Shown here: piece by piece, positions 41,292-62,565 of the stretch
Numbering within the stretch: the first letter of the stretch is position 1
Layout of the letters: every line of letters starts with the position of its first letter
Source: Thunnus maccoyii
Taxonomy: Eukaryota; Chordata; Actinopteri; Scombriformes; Scombridae
NCBI RefSeq assembly: GCF_910596095.1
Contig: NC_056533.1
Coordinates: forward strand, 32,896,662 to 32,960,661
Reading direction: 5' to 3'
DNA: 64,000 nucleotides
The notes under the pieces: generated by a model
Told to the model about the DNA's origin: nothing
What the model saw: the letters and a program-made list of their open reading frames with translations, nothing else
Databases searched by the model: none
Program-made: the position numbers and the translations under genes

Positions 41292-44234
41292 TGTTTTCCA
41301 TTAATATTTACACACAGGTATTAAAACATTTACACAAGTTCAGTCCATTTGCCTGACAAATATTTTTTGTGCTCAGTTATAGTTCATTTAACACTTTCAA
41401 AACCACTTGCATTCAGACAGTCAAAGTCAAAAGACATTTTGCATCACAATGAATGTCAGACACAAGGAAAATGTTGAATACATTCTTGGACCAGTATGTG
41501 CGTTGAATCAAAAAGGAGAGATAGAAAATATAAGTTTAATTATCTAAAGATTGTACAATTTCACATGTTCATAAAAAAACTAACACTTGCTACACTAGGC
41601 CAGTTGACTAGGAACATATTTAAATAAAGGACCAATAACAAATGAAATAGATGGAAAAGTGATGTAGCAAATTGATAGATAATGTGTTTTTTTTTTACAT
41701 CACATACAATCAGGGTATGATGATAATTACTGAGGAAGACTCTCTTCCAATTTGAAGGAAGGCGATGCTCGAGCCCAAACACTGGATGGCTTGCTGAGGT
41801 CTCACAACATGTAGACATACTGTAGCTGCCAACACCGATAATCTCATGCACACAAAACTGTCTTAATGTGCTCATAAACCTTAAATAACCAAATATAGAA
41901 TCAATAACAATATTCACTCATTAAATAGATGAAAAATATTGATATTTTTCTCCTGACAACCATTTGGAGCTCAGTAGTTTCTCTTAAAAACAGATCCATG
42001 GAATGTATTACTTGTAAATAAATAACTCTAAGTTCACAACCTACTGAGATAACGAGTGGCCCATAAGAGGATAATCAACATTGCTCTAACATTGTTAAAT
42101 AGATATAGTTATAGTTATAGAAACTTTTAGCATAGCAAAAACAATTCTGACAGATGAAAATGTCAGTTCTATACATTTCTTTTATACACTTTATCTAAAG
42201 AGAGTATATACACAAAGTGCAAGGAGGCACTTTAAACATGAATATATAAGCTGTCGCTTATATTAAAAAAAAGAGAAAAATAAATAATCCAGTTTTCAGC
42301 TAAGTTTGAACTGAGTTGCTACACAGAGTTAAACTCAAAAAACATGTACAGATTCAGCCAACATCCAATGACCTTGTTGCTACGGTTTCAAAATTAATGC
42401 CAGTGCTGGAGACAGAATTCAACGAGCTAAACATACATGACCAGAGCTAATTAAGCCTCCATGTGATTACAAGCTTATTATTTGCATTTAAATATACTGT
42501 GTTCAAACTAAACTCGACAAAATCCCCCGTATAATATTTTGTGAGGAAGGCCCAGCCATCCTCACACAGAGTGCAGCAAAGCTGGAAGGATACATTTTAT
42601 TTCGTCTACTAAAATGTGAGTCTCAGTATTTTATTGAAATGAATAACTTTTATCTAGAATGTGTTAGTCATTACGCTGACTGCACTCTGCAGTTGACATC
42701 TTCAAGGCAAGGTTATCATATAGCAAAGAAATAAACAGTTTGAAACAAAACAGAGCAATGCACTGGCCTGCAGAGAGTTCGAGAGACATCCCCTCTTTTT
42801 GTCTCTCTCTTTCTTTCCTTGTTAATCTTCCTCTCTTGCTCTCAGAAACACGTGTGAACACACATAAATCCCAGTATACAGGCATTCTTTTTGACTACAA
42901 ACAAAATCTCAGTGCTTCACTCGTAAAGAACATATTTACAAAAAAGAAAAAATAAATAATGAACTTGCAGGGCACCCTTTATGTACTCTATTTTCTGCTT
43001 TACTGCTCTCTGCAACACATCCTGTACTGTTTGTTGCCACATTTAGAGGCCACACCTTCTCCTCTTAGGGTCTAAATCCTAAGCTTTGCTTCTTAGGCTT
43101 GTCCGTGTGTGCGACATCAGAGTGTAATCCCGTAAGTCAAACAGTCAAAGGTAAAGCAGTGATTTACCATCCTACACTTGCATTATAATACCACGTGGAG
43201 CGCTGTTTCCTTCAGTTAATGTTCTGTTCTCATAAAACCAAGTTTGCATTATTTTGAAACTTTGGTCCAGTGTTTAGAGATGTGTGATATCAAGATTACA
43301 CAAAACCACTGCTGGTGACAACCATGCAGTAGTGAATTAATTCAAAATACTTAAGATTCGATGCAAGTCTGTAAAATTCTTTTCTGTTTGTTCTGGGTCG
43401 ACTCCAGTTTTCATATACTTAAACTTGGTCCTTGTGTTTAACTAGCAAGGCCATCATCATATAATGGAAAAGTAATGCACACCAAGGGCTGTAGTGAGGT
43501 GCTGATCACTGGAAGTAGACTTGAGAGTAGGAAAAAAAGTGTTACACACTCTGGCTCCATATGCATTTCTCTTTTATTTAGATGATGTTTCAGCCCTCAG
43601 GTCTTCTTCAAGATCAATTGTCGAGCCTTCTTCAAGATCAACTGTTGATCTTGAAGGCCTGAGGGCTGAAAAGATCAATTGTTGACCTTGAAGAAGGGCC
43701 AAAACGTCATCTAAATAAAGAGAAATTTCATCTGGAGCCAGATCGTGCAACACTTTTTTCCTACTCTCAAGGCCATCATCATCCACACTCTGTCAATCTC
43801 TGTTCTTTAAGCTACAAAGAAAATGCTTCAATACAAAAGAAAAATGATGTTGCAAAAGGTAGAAGAATTATTTTCGTTGACAGAACAGGAAGCTTGCAGC
43901 AGCACCAAGTAAGGCCCTGAGTGTTGTCAACCGAATGTTTTATTCTTCTGTACAAAATGCCTGAAATGCACCAGTTCATTACAGTTTGGATCTAGTTAGT
44001 GCAAATGCAAGATCTAACACAAGTGGGTGAGTCATACCGCATGTAATATGCTCCGGTATAGCTACCCAGATGGGTAACTGTTTGGTTTTCCAGTACAGTC
44101 AACTCTGCTAACTTTTTTTTGCTCTCCTGTTTTTGTGTGTGTGTGTTTTTTTTGTCTTTTTTTTAAAAGTTTTGTCGGCAGAAAGTAAAAGCTGGTGGAA
44201 CTCAGGGTAAGGCGCAGCAGCATCTCGATCTGCT
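41292..44234 (-). other. Probable long 3' UTR of slc1a2
   Basis: No exon is recognised between the last slc1a2 coding exon and the converging gene. AT-rich DNA contains a ~250-bp foldback (43520-43771). ORFs on both strands look random. Assignment as 3' UTR is inferred from position only. Confidence 0.4.
43520..43771. repeat. Foldback (near-palindromic) element of ~250 bp
   Basis: CTTGAGAGTAGGAAAAAAAG at the left end is the inverse of CTTTTTTCCTACTCTCAAG at the right end. Inner matches include CTGGCTCCA / TGGAGCCAG, TTTATTTAGATGATGTTTC / ACGTCATCTAAATAAA and repeated AAGATCAA.TGTTGA.CTTGAAG words. A 15-bp direct repeat CAAGGCCATCATCAT stands at 43446-43460 and 43768-43782. The minus-strand ORF 43574-43786 with DLEEG-type repeats is a by-product. 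The transcribed form would fold into a long hairpin. Confidence 0.75.
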
Positions 44235-52949
<8,715 letters not shown>

Positions 52950-52959
52950 TTTGTTGGCA

Positions 52960-55900
52960 CTGTGAAAATAGTAAACAAGGAAGAGGAGGTGGTATTATAT
53001 TATTGGAATTTCTGCATTGCAAATTGTTGATTGGAAGCAGCAGATTTGCATGGTAAGAAAATCTAAGCAATGTTAGCTGATGTATGAAATTGTACACTTA
53101 ATGCACGATTTATGGCACAGGTATAAATTAAAAAAGAGCCTCTGTTTTGGCCATGTGTTCCAACAAATACAATCATGCCATGTTCCCAGGTGGGAAGACA
53201 GTGAGGGATTATATTATTGTCACTGCATTTGCAAACTCCTACATTTAGTTGTTTGTCAGCTGCTTGTGGGGATGGGGCTTTGAAATTGGGGGATAACATA
53301 AAGAAGCATTGTATGTCTGTCCATGAGTCAACATAGAGTGACAAGGGTTGTAGTGAAGCATAATTGGTTATTTGAAACTGCGGAGGCCCCTCAAGAAAAA
53401 GACTACCAAAATAGACTACTATTTTTAAAAATGTGTTCATCATGTAAGCAATGCAGGTACATGCACACATGATTAAATGCAATTAATTATACATACTCTG
53501 CATTCTGAGTGCATGCAAAGCTGTAAAAAGTTCACAGGTGGCCTTTTATAATTAGTGGCTGACATTCCCAAACAATTAGTGCAGAAATCAATAAAGAATG
53601 TGTTTATAATCTGCATTTTAAACAAATTTTCCAGTTTTACTGGCACAATTTGAATAAACAGAACACCAGCTGTTACTCATAACCTCCCCTCTGCTACTGC
53701 TGCTGTTGGATGTCTATGCCTGATAATTTATGATAATTTGAGATTTTTTTTTTTGTTGAATCAAAAACACAAGAAAACCTGCATGTAAAATTGTATAAGG
53801 GCATGCATAATAGGGATTTTTTTCTTTTTATAAGTACTTATTGTAAATATATACACACATATGTTTGTGTCATGTGGTGAGTGAATTTATGTTTTCAGCC
53901 CAGTCAAATGTTCTGAGGCTGCTAGACTTAGTAATTTTGTTATTTAGGAATATCAGGTGTTAATTTCAGATCACAATCTTGTCTATCTTGCTATTCCTTC
54001 CTTCATCTTACTGCTTCATCACATCACTGAAGCAACAAGTATCTCAGGTTTGTTGTGGTCTGGCGTAAAGCCTCTTTGACTTAAAGATCAGCTCTCCCCT
54101 GTGCAGCCTTTAAATCCTCTGTAGAGCACAGACGTGCACAGTTATGTAACAGTGAATGCCCGTGTCATTTAGACACTCTCGACCTTCATGACTTGAACAC
54201 CTGGAATATTAATTCTGGCAGCAAACATAACAGAAAAGTACTCTCTTTCACCCAGCAAAGGTTGTATAGTAAGAGAAAAGTTTCTTACAAAAACTGTAAT
54301 ATTTTTTAGTAGACAAGTCACAAGAAACTAAGTTTTAATTCTAGGAAATATAATGTACTCTTCTTCCCACATTCAATTGATAAACATTTCATAATTCAGT
54401 ATTCAAATTACCTTCTGTACAGCATGAAAGAGAGAAGGGAATATATAAGGTGAGGATAGAACAACTGCCAAGTCAATCACACCTGTCTGATACACTGTGC
54501 ACTAGTATTAATGAGACTTAAGCCCTTTAAAGAGGATAAAATTAGCACCTCCAGCACTCAAGTGATTGAGTTATGTAACCGAAAAGGGGCTTCCCAGGAA
54601 AAGTCAAGGTGTCACCACCACCTGCCTGACGACTGTTATGCAGGAGATTACTAATTTGAATCCCAAACTTCAGTGTACGGATCAAACTTCTCTCTATTTT
54701 CTTACAAGTAGAAAGCTCTGAAACTAACCAGTCAAGACCAAAAAAAATCCTCAAGAATAAGCACTGTTAGATGTGTAGGTAATTTAGTTCCTAAGAAAGG
54801 AAAGGTGAGGGATATTGTTTCCGATGCAAGCTGGTATTTTATGCTATTACCATTATGAGCTGCACAGGATCAAGAGCTCCATCAAGATCTGATAGAGGCT
54901 GATGCAAAAGGGTCAAATGGCAGAACAGGATAGAGTGTATACACTGTTTTTAAAGAAAAATAACAAAAAAAAATCTAAAGAACAGCATAGCATCTACTAA
55001 TGCATCACTAACACAATAACTATATATGTAACAATGACAGTTTAGTCTTACAGGAGTTATATCTGGCCATAACCAAGCAGAGATATTCCTGCATCACCAA
55101 TACATCATTCAGCTTTCAAGGGAAAGCTGCTGAACAATATTTTGATTGCAACTCCTCTGTGCCAATGTTTTAAAGACTCATCTCATGAGCTACTACCACA
55201 TTACTACATGCTATGGAATTATTCTAATAATGCTTACCAGTTGTTTTGTATGTTGTTGTAGATTGAAATTGATTTTGCGGAGAGTGACTACACAGCCATC
55301 TGCGTCAGTGACAAAACTAACAAAGTCATGGCTCAAGCATTGGGTAAATCCAGTTAGAACCTCCAAAAAGTATTTTATCCCACCAGAAAGGATTCTTCAG
55401 TCCTTAAAAATCTGCAGATCTCTTCTTCCTTAGCTTTCAAAAATATATCCACATTCACAGATGACTGCTTAATCAGCTGCAGGGAGGCGTGTAAAGGTAA
55501 ACTGACTAACCTAGAGGTTTGACAGAAGGCACCCAGACACGAAGGGTGGAGTCAACTTGCTAAGATTAGCGAGGAGTGAAATCCTTGTTGCTATTTTTTT
55601 TTTTTTCTTTTTCGCTCACCTTTTGTTTTGTTTACTTCTTCCAGAAGAAATGATTTCAACTATTTTGGATGTGAAAATGAATGTCACAAAGTCCTGAATG
55701 ATTAAAAATCAAGAAAAGATTTTTGATTTGGTACTTCACCGAAAACTCAAAATTTGTTGGGATAAACAGCAACTGTACTTTAGTAGATGCTTAATAAGGG
55801 CCACACAGTGCATGTTTTGTTGTTTATGCAGAGTTTTTATTTTGTGCAAGCTAGGACTTTAAATACACTTTGATTCATCTGTCTGTGTTATAACACTGTA

Positions 55901-58900
55901 TCGTGATGGGATAAGTGTGAGGTATTGTGATGCCAAGAACTGTACTGTATATTGGCTCTACTTACCAGCTTTATACATTTAGAGACATTTAAGGGAAGAG
56001 AATATTGAGACTCAGCTAAGATGGCATTGCAAACACATTAAATGCCAAGCATCTGGTATTTTCCTTCAATAATTCAACTCTTTTGTGCCTTTAGTGTATT
56101 TTATCTTTGAATATCTATATACATGAATAAATTGTATTTTTTTCTCACCCGACTTCCCTGCTATTAATCAATGTCAGGTAAGACGGTTTACAATGGCTGA
56201 TCAAATGTGCCTTTTTATTTGTGCCATGAATTTAACATGGACTACCACTGCTGATATTGTTAATCCACAAATCATCTCCAGAACATGACTAAGCTTTTGC
56301 AAGCGAAAAGATTTTGTTTGTAACGATAAATGTGATGCATTTGGGTTCATTTGCATGTGTCATTAATATGTGAACCTGTTAAGATAAAGTCATAAATTCA
56401 GTGTTTAATGTCAGTTTCTTGATTTATGTTAAATAAGAAGTTCACAGTAAACAATAACTTCCAAATTAGGCATGAAAAATGGTTCAAGGAGAACTTGTTT
56501 AGTCAAATAATGGTTGATTATGAGCGCAAAATGGAAAAACTGATTGCTGCTGTTCCCTCTGTAAATTTTTAAGCATTTAATCAGACATCAATTTGTTATT
56601 TCTGACCAATTTTAATGGAGATTTCAGACAACAAGAGGCCTCATTCCTTTACTTAAGACAACACTGGATTGCTTGAGATGACTTGATAATTTGGATGAAG
56701 GCAAATAAAAAGCAAATCAACTTTTCATTATTTTCTAATTTTGTTTGTTTTATTCCAATAAGATGACCCTGAAGGTTTCTCGTGCCGCTTTGTTAACAGT
56801 TAGGATCTCGTTACTGTCATGAGTCATATCCAGAGACACACATGTTTAGTTCTAGTTAAGTAGCCTTGGTCCTATTATTCTCTTCCTAGAAGTCACCATG
56901 ACACCTTTTAGTCTCTCTCATGGGGATATCACAATTGTACATGCAGTCATTTTGATGGTGTTGCCATGGCAGCATTTGTTCTTGAATGTTATGTTGGGAT
57001 GGCCAATTTTTTTTATATCGACAAGATGATTACCGAGGTGTGTGTGTGAGTCACTGGAGCCATTTTAATATTATAACAGACGTCATGTTCCTATTTGGTC
57101 TCTTATTATAGGTTAGTCATGACACTGTGCCATCTTAAATCTTTATTAATAGTTATCAACAGTGTAATTTAGTGATTACAATGGAGCAGACAGTTTGACC
57201 TTGTTACTACTTTATCCCTTGAGGTGGAAATCATAGCATTGCTTGATAAGATTCAGCAGAGGATTGAATGCCAGCTGTCTGATTGCAGAGTGATTGACTA
57301 TTACAAGACTCTATTGCTGCTGTGAAAATGAGCCTTTTTTCTCTGCAGTTTGTAGAGTTACTGGGTAGAGGTATGGTGAGTAGGTGACACCTTGTAACCA
57401 TGTGTGTGAAGATACCCATCACTGAGCTGCTGTCAGAGCTTTGACAGGGAGAAGAAAGACAAGCTAAGAGCACATGGCAAACCATTTGTCCATGCAGTTC
57501 CACACCTCGCTCCGCCTTTTCTCCCCTTTGCATCAAGCTGACCTCATGCTGCAACACCTGACAACACACACCACGCTTAGACAGCAGGTGTCTATAATTA
57601 ACTAATCTGTCCTGAGCCATCCTAATCCAGCACACATACACACAGAGATGGATCAGACACACTCACAAGAACAAGTCTACAGCTGTGATAACTTAGATGT
57701 TAGATTAACTAGATATTTCCACAAATCATAAAACAAAGGTCTCATCCTTTGGTTGTTATTGAAACCAAAGTACTTCATGGTAGTAAATTCATATACTAGA
57801 TGTTTAATGACTAACTGAACACAGTAAGCAATATTGACCTCTTATTAACAGTGTGAGAACGTCTGTCTGGACCTTCCCTTATACTCAATTGCTGCAATGT
57901 TTAAGAGACATCTCTGCAGTACAAATTCACAGACACCACAAACCTCACTAACATTGAGTCTTGAAATTGATAAAAGTTGTTAGACAAGTCAAAATTATCC
58001 ATTAATAAATTATATTGTTGATTAAATTACAAAGAATTTCACCTCCAATCAGCTGGCAAAAAAAGCAAGAGTTTTTTGTATTTTTCCCTTTGCCACCACA
58101 ATAAATAAAAAACAAATATAAAGATGTATGCTTTTTTATTTATTTTTACTGTACAGTCCATTTTAATTATTTAACTCACAATATTTTATATCATATTGAT
58201 GAATTCAGTTATACTTTTTACTTGCCTGATAACCTTTTACTAGATTTTGTCAGGTTTGTGACTCCATACATGTAGCCAAAGAGATTTTTTCTTTTTTTTT
58301 TTTTTTTAAAAGTATGTACTACAATGAGCTCTGATTGATAATACATCAATAATAAATTGATTTATTATTGAGTGGTGGAACTGGGATCAGCATTATCACT
58401 GAGGAAAGTAAAAACTCCAAAGTCTGTGTTTGGTAGCCATGAAACTCAGTGTCCTTTCAAGACAATATTCAATCCTCTGAAAAACATCTAACCCTAATCT
58501 ACACTTGTTATCACTGTTATTTTTACTGAATTGCACTCTTTGGAATTCATTTTCTGACAGATGGATTTTTTGATTGTCACCTCTTTGATATTAAAAAAAA
58601 AAACAAAATAAAAAAAAACCTCGCGTGAAGCAGGAGGTGGACAAAATAAAGCACTCTGGCATACAATGGTCCCACTGTACCAGCTTGGTGAAGCTAATTT
58701 TTTGTGGACATAGTTTGTGTACAGTGTCACACAAAATCTGTTAAGATTGTTTGTTAAAATTTGATTAAGGTTTGTCTTTGCCAGAACAGCTTTCCAGTGT
58801 TTGACATTGTGGCATAAATATTTTTAAGACTTTCTTCCTTTCCCCTTGCCACTAATGCACAAACAGTAATTTATGTGGCAACTATTTGGCTTTTATGTGC

Positions 58901-61459
58901 AGTACAAAGAGCTCTGACAATCATTGATTTTATACTGTAAAGTCATAAAGAGGCTTGATATTTCGTCATCTTCTGTATATAGTGTCTTGTCAGCAACTGA
59001 CTGACTTAATGGGAAGCTCCACGGCATATGTGAAAAAAGTTGTATAAAGCCTTTTGTGGCTCCAGAGGGAGCTGTGTGAAATCTGGTAAACTACCTCAAG
59101 TGATGTCACTTGAGTCAGTAGCCCATTTTAAACAGGGACCCCTCATTAAAATGCTTTCTTTTTTACACTGAACCAAACAAAGCTGGCATAATACTGCCCC
59201 AGTGTGTGATTTTTAATAGCATGCAAGCATTCCAAAATCAGAGACAGCATCAGCGTCTAGTATGACCTATACCACCATGCCGGCTCTCCCTTTCACACAG
59301 ACATCAATTTGGCTCTGTTACTACTTCTGCTGCCAGCTTAACAGCAACAATGCCCCCACATTCTGCTGTGTTTGTACATTTGATATAGAGCGGCGAGGCA
59401 GAATAATGGTGTAACATTCCTGCCTTGAACAGGCATGAAGTGAATGAAGTGAGGTTACCAGATCTCTAACCTGCTCATCATCTCTGCTTGAGGCTACTGA
59501 CTCACAGCTACGATTTACAACAGACAGATTTTCAAAAAACGAATGGTCAAAATCAAAGCAGCAGAGGCTGAGATTTTCCTATTTTAGCCCCAGTTTGGGT
59601 CAAGCTCAGAAAACACTGTATCCTGCATTTCCCTTAATGCAATTTGATAGTGTCATTAATTAGACCCATTAGACGCTGCCTTGTAAAGATGTCTTTCAAA
59701 CTCCACACCCCCAGTTTGTAACACAGGCTTTCTGTTACAAGTTTGTTTGTTATCTCCTAGGTCAAGCAAAGATAACCCCCATGACATCACTATGACATCA
59801 TCAGGATTATTTTATTCAGACTACTAAATGAATACTGACAAAACCAATCAAACTGAATATGGTCCCATAACCCTCCTTTTGTTCTTTAATGACCAAACTA
59901 CAACTAACAGGTCATTTATCATAATGTGGAGTTTATATGAAACACACCTAGAAAGGCATGTTAGCCAAATCTCAAAGTTATAATCAAATATCATAAGTGG
60001 TGTTTTCATGTATTAATTTATTCAGCATAAAGCCAGAATGTGTAATCATAGTGTCTAAACAGAAGATAGTTTTCGATGCTGCCTCATTCATCCCTTCTAT
60101 ATAGATGCAAGTTAAAAATAATACAATTCCAAGCATGCACTAACTTCTGTTACATAACGTAGACATGTGGTTTCTGTGCACATGCAAAGTTCATAAAGTG
60201 CACAGAGATTTAGTCAGAGGATACCACATCCTGGGGGTCAGTCAGTCGGTAAAATAGTGATAATTCAGTGGGCCAGAAACAATGAGGGTTAAATGGGTTT
60301 TCTGATGTGCCAAAGTGTCAAACTTGCAACGCTTTTGGGGATTTCATGCTTTCAGATTAGATAAATATTATTGTTCCGCTACAGGTTGAGTAACTTGTGG
60401 ATCTGCTGTGGAAGAAAAAAAAGAAACTATGGACTAATATTATTGTACAGTTATATCGTTGGAGACTGAAACTACAGCAAAAATTTGCACACAAATCAGA
60501 AATGTGTCATGGTTACAATTTGTGTTAGGCACTCATAATTTGTTAAGGATTTTTATGTACTTTAATTTGCTAGTTAATTACTCATTTATTCCTTTTACAG
60601 TCCCCTAAGTATTTACCCAGTAACATATGGTAAATTATAATATATTATTGGGTTATCACCACTGGTAATAAGAAGGTAAATAGTACATTCCATAGTTTTA
60701 CTAACTAATGACATAGTACTTATATTGTACTAAAAAAGTGTGTTTATGATATAAATGTCACAAAATAAACATGATGTACAATGTAACAATATGTTTACAA
60801 CTTTACAACTATTTAGAGTCTAGTAGCAGTTTGCTACCTATAGCCACTTATTTGTATGAATTGCTGGACTGGAGCATTGGTATCCTTAAGTACCCTTATC
60901 CTACTTCCTTACATACCTAATAGACATGAAATTAACGGAAACTTACACTTCCATTAAAATGAAATGGATAGGTATAAATACAAAATAAAATGAACCTTGG
61001 TTTGTTAATAAATCAGTACCTTCAAATAATTGGTTTAATACATTAACAATTACAGGTTCAACCTGGAATGTATTGTGTTGCCCTTAAACTTAAGGAGTCA
61101 TCTCTGAGTCCATGGACTAGTAGAACCAAAACGGTCTTCACAGATTACTTTTAGTAGGAATCCAAAGGTCTCCTTTAATTGTCTTTAATTGGGAATTGGG
61201 AAATGCCGAAAGTTGTCCAGGAGGGTGTGTAGCAACAGCCATCAATTCTTCTCCAATAGTCCAGTCAAGTCAAGTTTATTTATAAAGCACACTTCACACG
61301 ACAGTAGTGGAATCAATGTGCTTCAGGATAAAAATCAAAAAACATGGGCAAATAGGATCATACATGACAAAAAGACATAAGATAAAACATATAAGATAAG
61401 AAGGTATTACAATAAAAAGGGGAAAAGATAAGATGGTATAATCATTATTATTAAAAAGG

Positions 61460-61499
<40 letters not shown>

Positions 61500-62560
61500 G
61501 ATTCAAAAATAAAAGTTTTAGTGGTTCGTCTCCATCACTGCATGCATATTGAGTTTTGCCAAGTGATTATGCAGTTAGTTATGCAGGGTTTGGAAGCGTA
61601 GGCTATATTAACTGGTACTCAATTAATTAACTAGATTGTTTTAACTACAGAATCATGGATACACATGGATTTGTTTGATTTATTTTAATATGCAATGAAA
61701 AGAACCTGCATAGTTGCACTGCTGCTTCACATTACTTCTGGTACAATGATGTATTTATTTTAATAATTTTTAAACAATTTGTACTCATCTTTATTTACTA
61801 GTTATAGTTTGTTACATATTGGATGAAGTGACATAATGACTAACAAACTGACTAAAATTAGAGTTAGCTTACACCAACACAAAGCTTAAATTGTTGTTAC
61901 CATGTAAATAAATAACTATTATACACTTAATAGAAACAAGGTTCAAAGAGATAACTCCATACCATAGAAAACAAAAACACAGAGCCCTTCAAAATATGTT
62001 GAAATATGGATTAAACTGTATTACGGTGCAGTAGTGTGGACCCTCACTTTCTGAATTTAGCCACAAACCCAACTACGAACCCAGTTTTGCACTTTGCCTC
62101 AGTGCAAGTTTAGTTTAGTATGGTTTAATTCATATTTCAAAAGTATTTTTAAGGGTTCTGTGTTTATGGTGGTGTAACCCACATAAATGTATATGGGCAC
62201 TAAAGGTCATGAAACAGGCTGTTCTCAGCACATCAGCTCACCCAGTGAGAAAGGGTTGGAGCAGCCAGAGGTATCACTTTTCAACCCAGTTTAGATGAAA
62301 CCAAGCCTACTTCTGTATGATGAAAGCCTCGAAGGAACACAGGAAGCCTTGATGGATGCATTCCCATGGAAACCGTGCTCATCCCGCAAAATATGACAGC
62401 TACAGTAACTTGGAAAATAATGCTTTTCACAGTAATGCAGAGCAGAGGTAATTGATTTATTGATGTTGATTTGCCACGGTTTTAAGTTAGAATATAGTAG
62501 CAAACAATATATAATAAGTTAGTCTAGCGTTAAGTCTTACTTGTCATACACATTTTTTTA
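52960..62560. other. Probable slc1a2 first intron and upstream DNA; no exon recognised
   Basis: I looked for an upstream coding exon of the MASTEG type (minus strand, phase 2 donor) and found none. The ORFs at 53063-53482 and 57231-57662 on the minus strand have no recognisable domain. T-rich tracts lie at 55595-55610 and 58290-58306. A palindromic AT patch (CATCAATAATAAATTGATTTATTATTGAG) is near 58344. Otherwise featureless AT-rich DNA. Confidence 0.45.
61262..61497 (-). repeat. Inverted LINE/SINE tail followed by an (AAT)n microsatellite
   Basis: AAGTCAAGTTTATTTATAAAGCACA (61266 on) is the inverse of the fish L2-type tail, and a perfect AAT array of about 36 bp runs to 61497. A minus-strand ORF reading poly-Tyr is an artefact of the array. 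Confidence 0.7.
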
Positions 62561-62565
62561 CAGCC

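Noticed and set aside
43574..43786. 70-codon minus-strand ORF with DLEEG repeats
   Set aside because: Product of a near-palindromic foldback element, not a gene.
57221..57238. Minus-strand ATGATTTCCACCTCAAGG as a possible slc1a2 first exon (MIST-like)
   Set aside because: No GT donor follows in the required phase, so it cannot join the exon at 52959.
57231..57662. 143-codon minus-strand ORF upstream of slc1a2
   Set aside because: Does not resemble the slc1a2 N-terminus and has no domain; no supporting splice structure.
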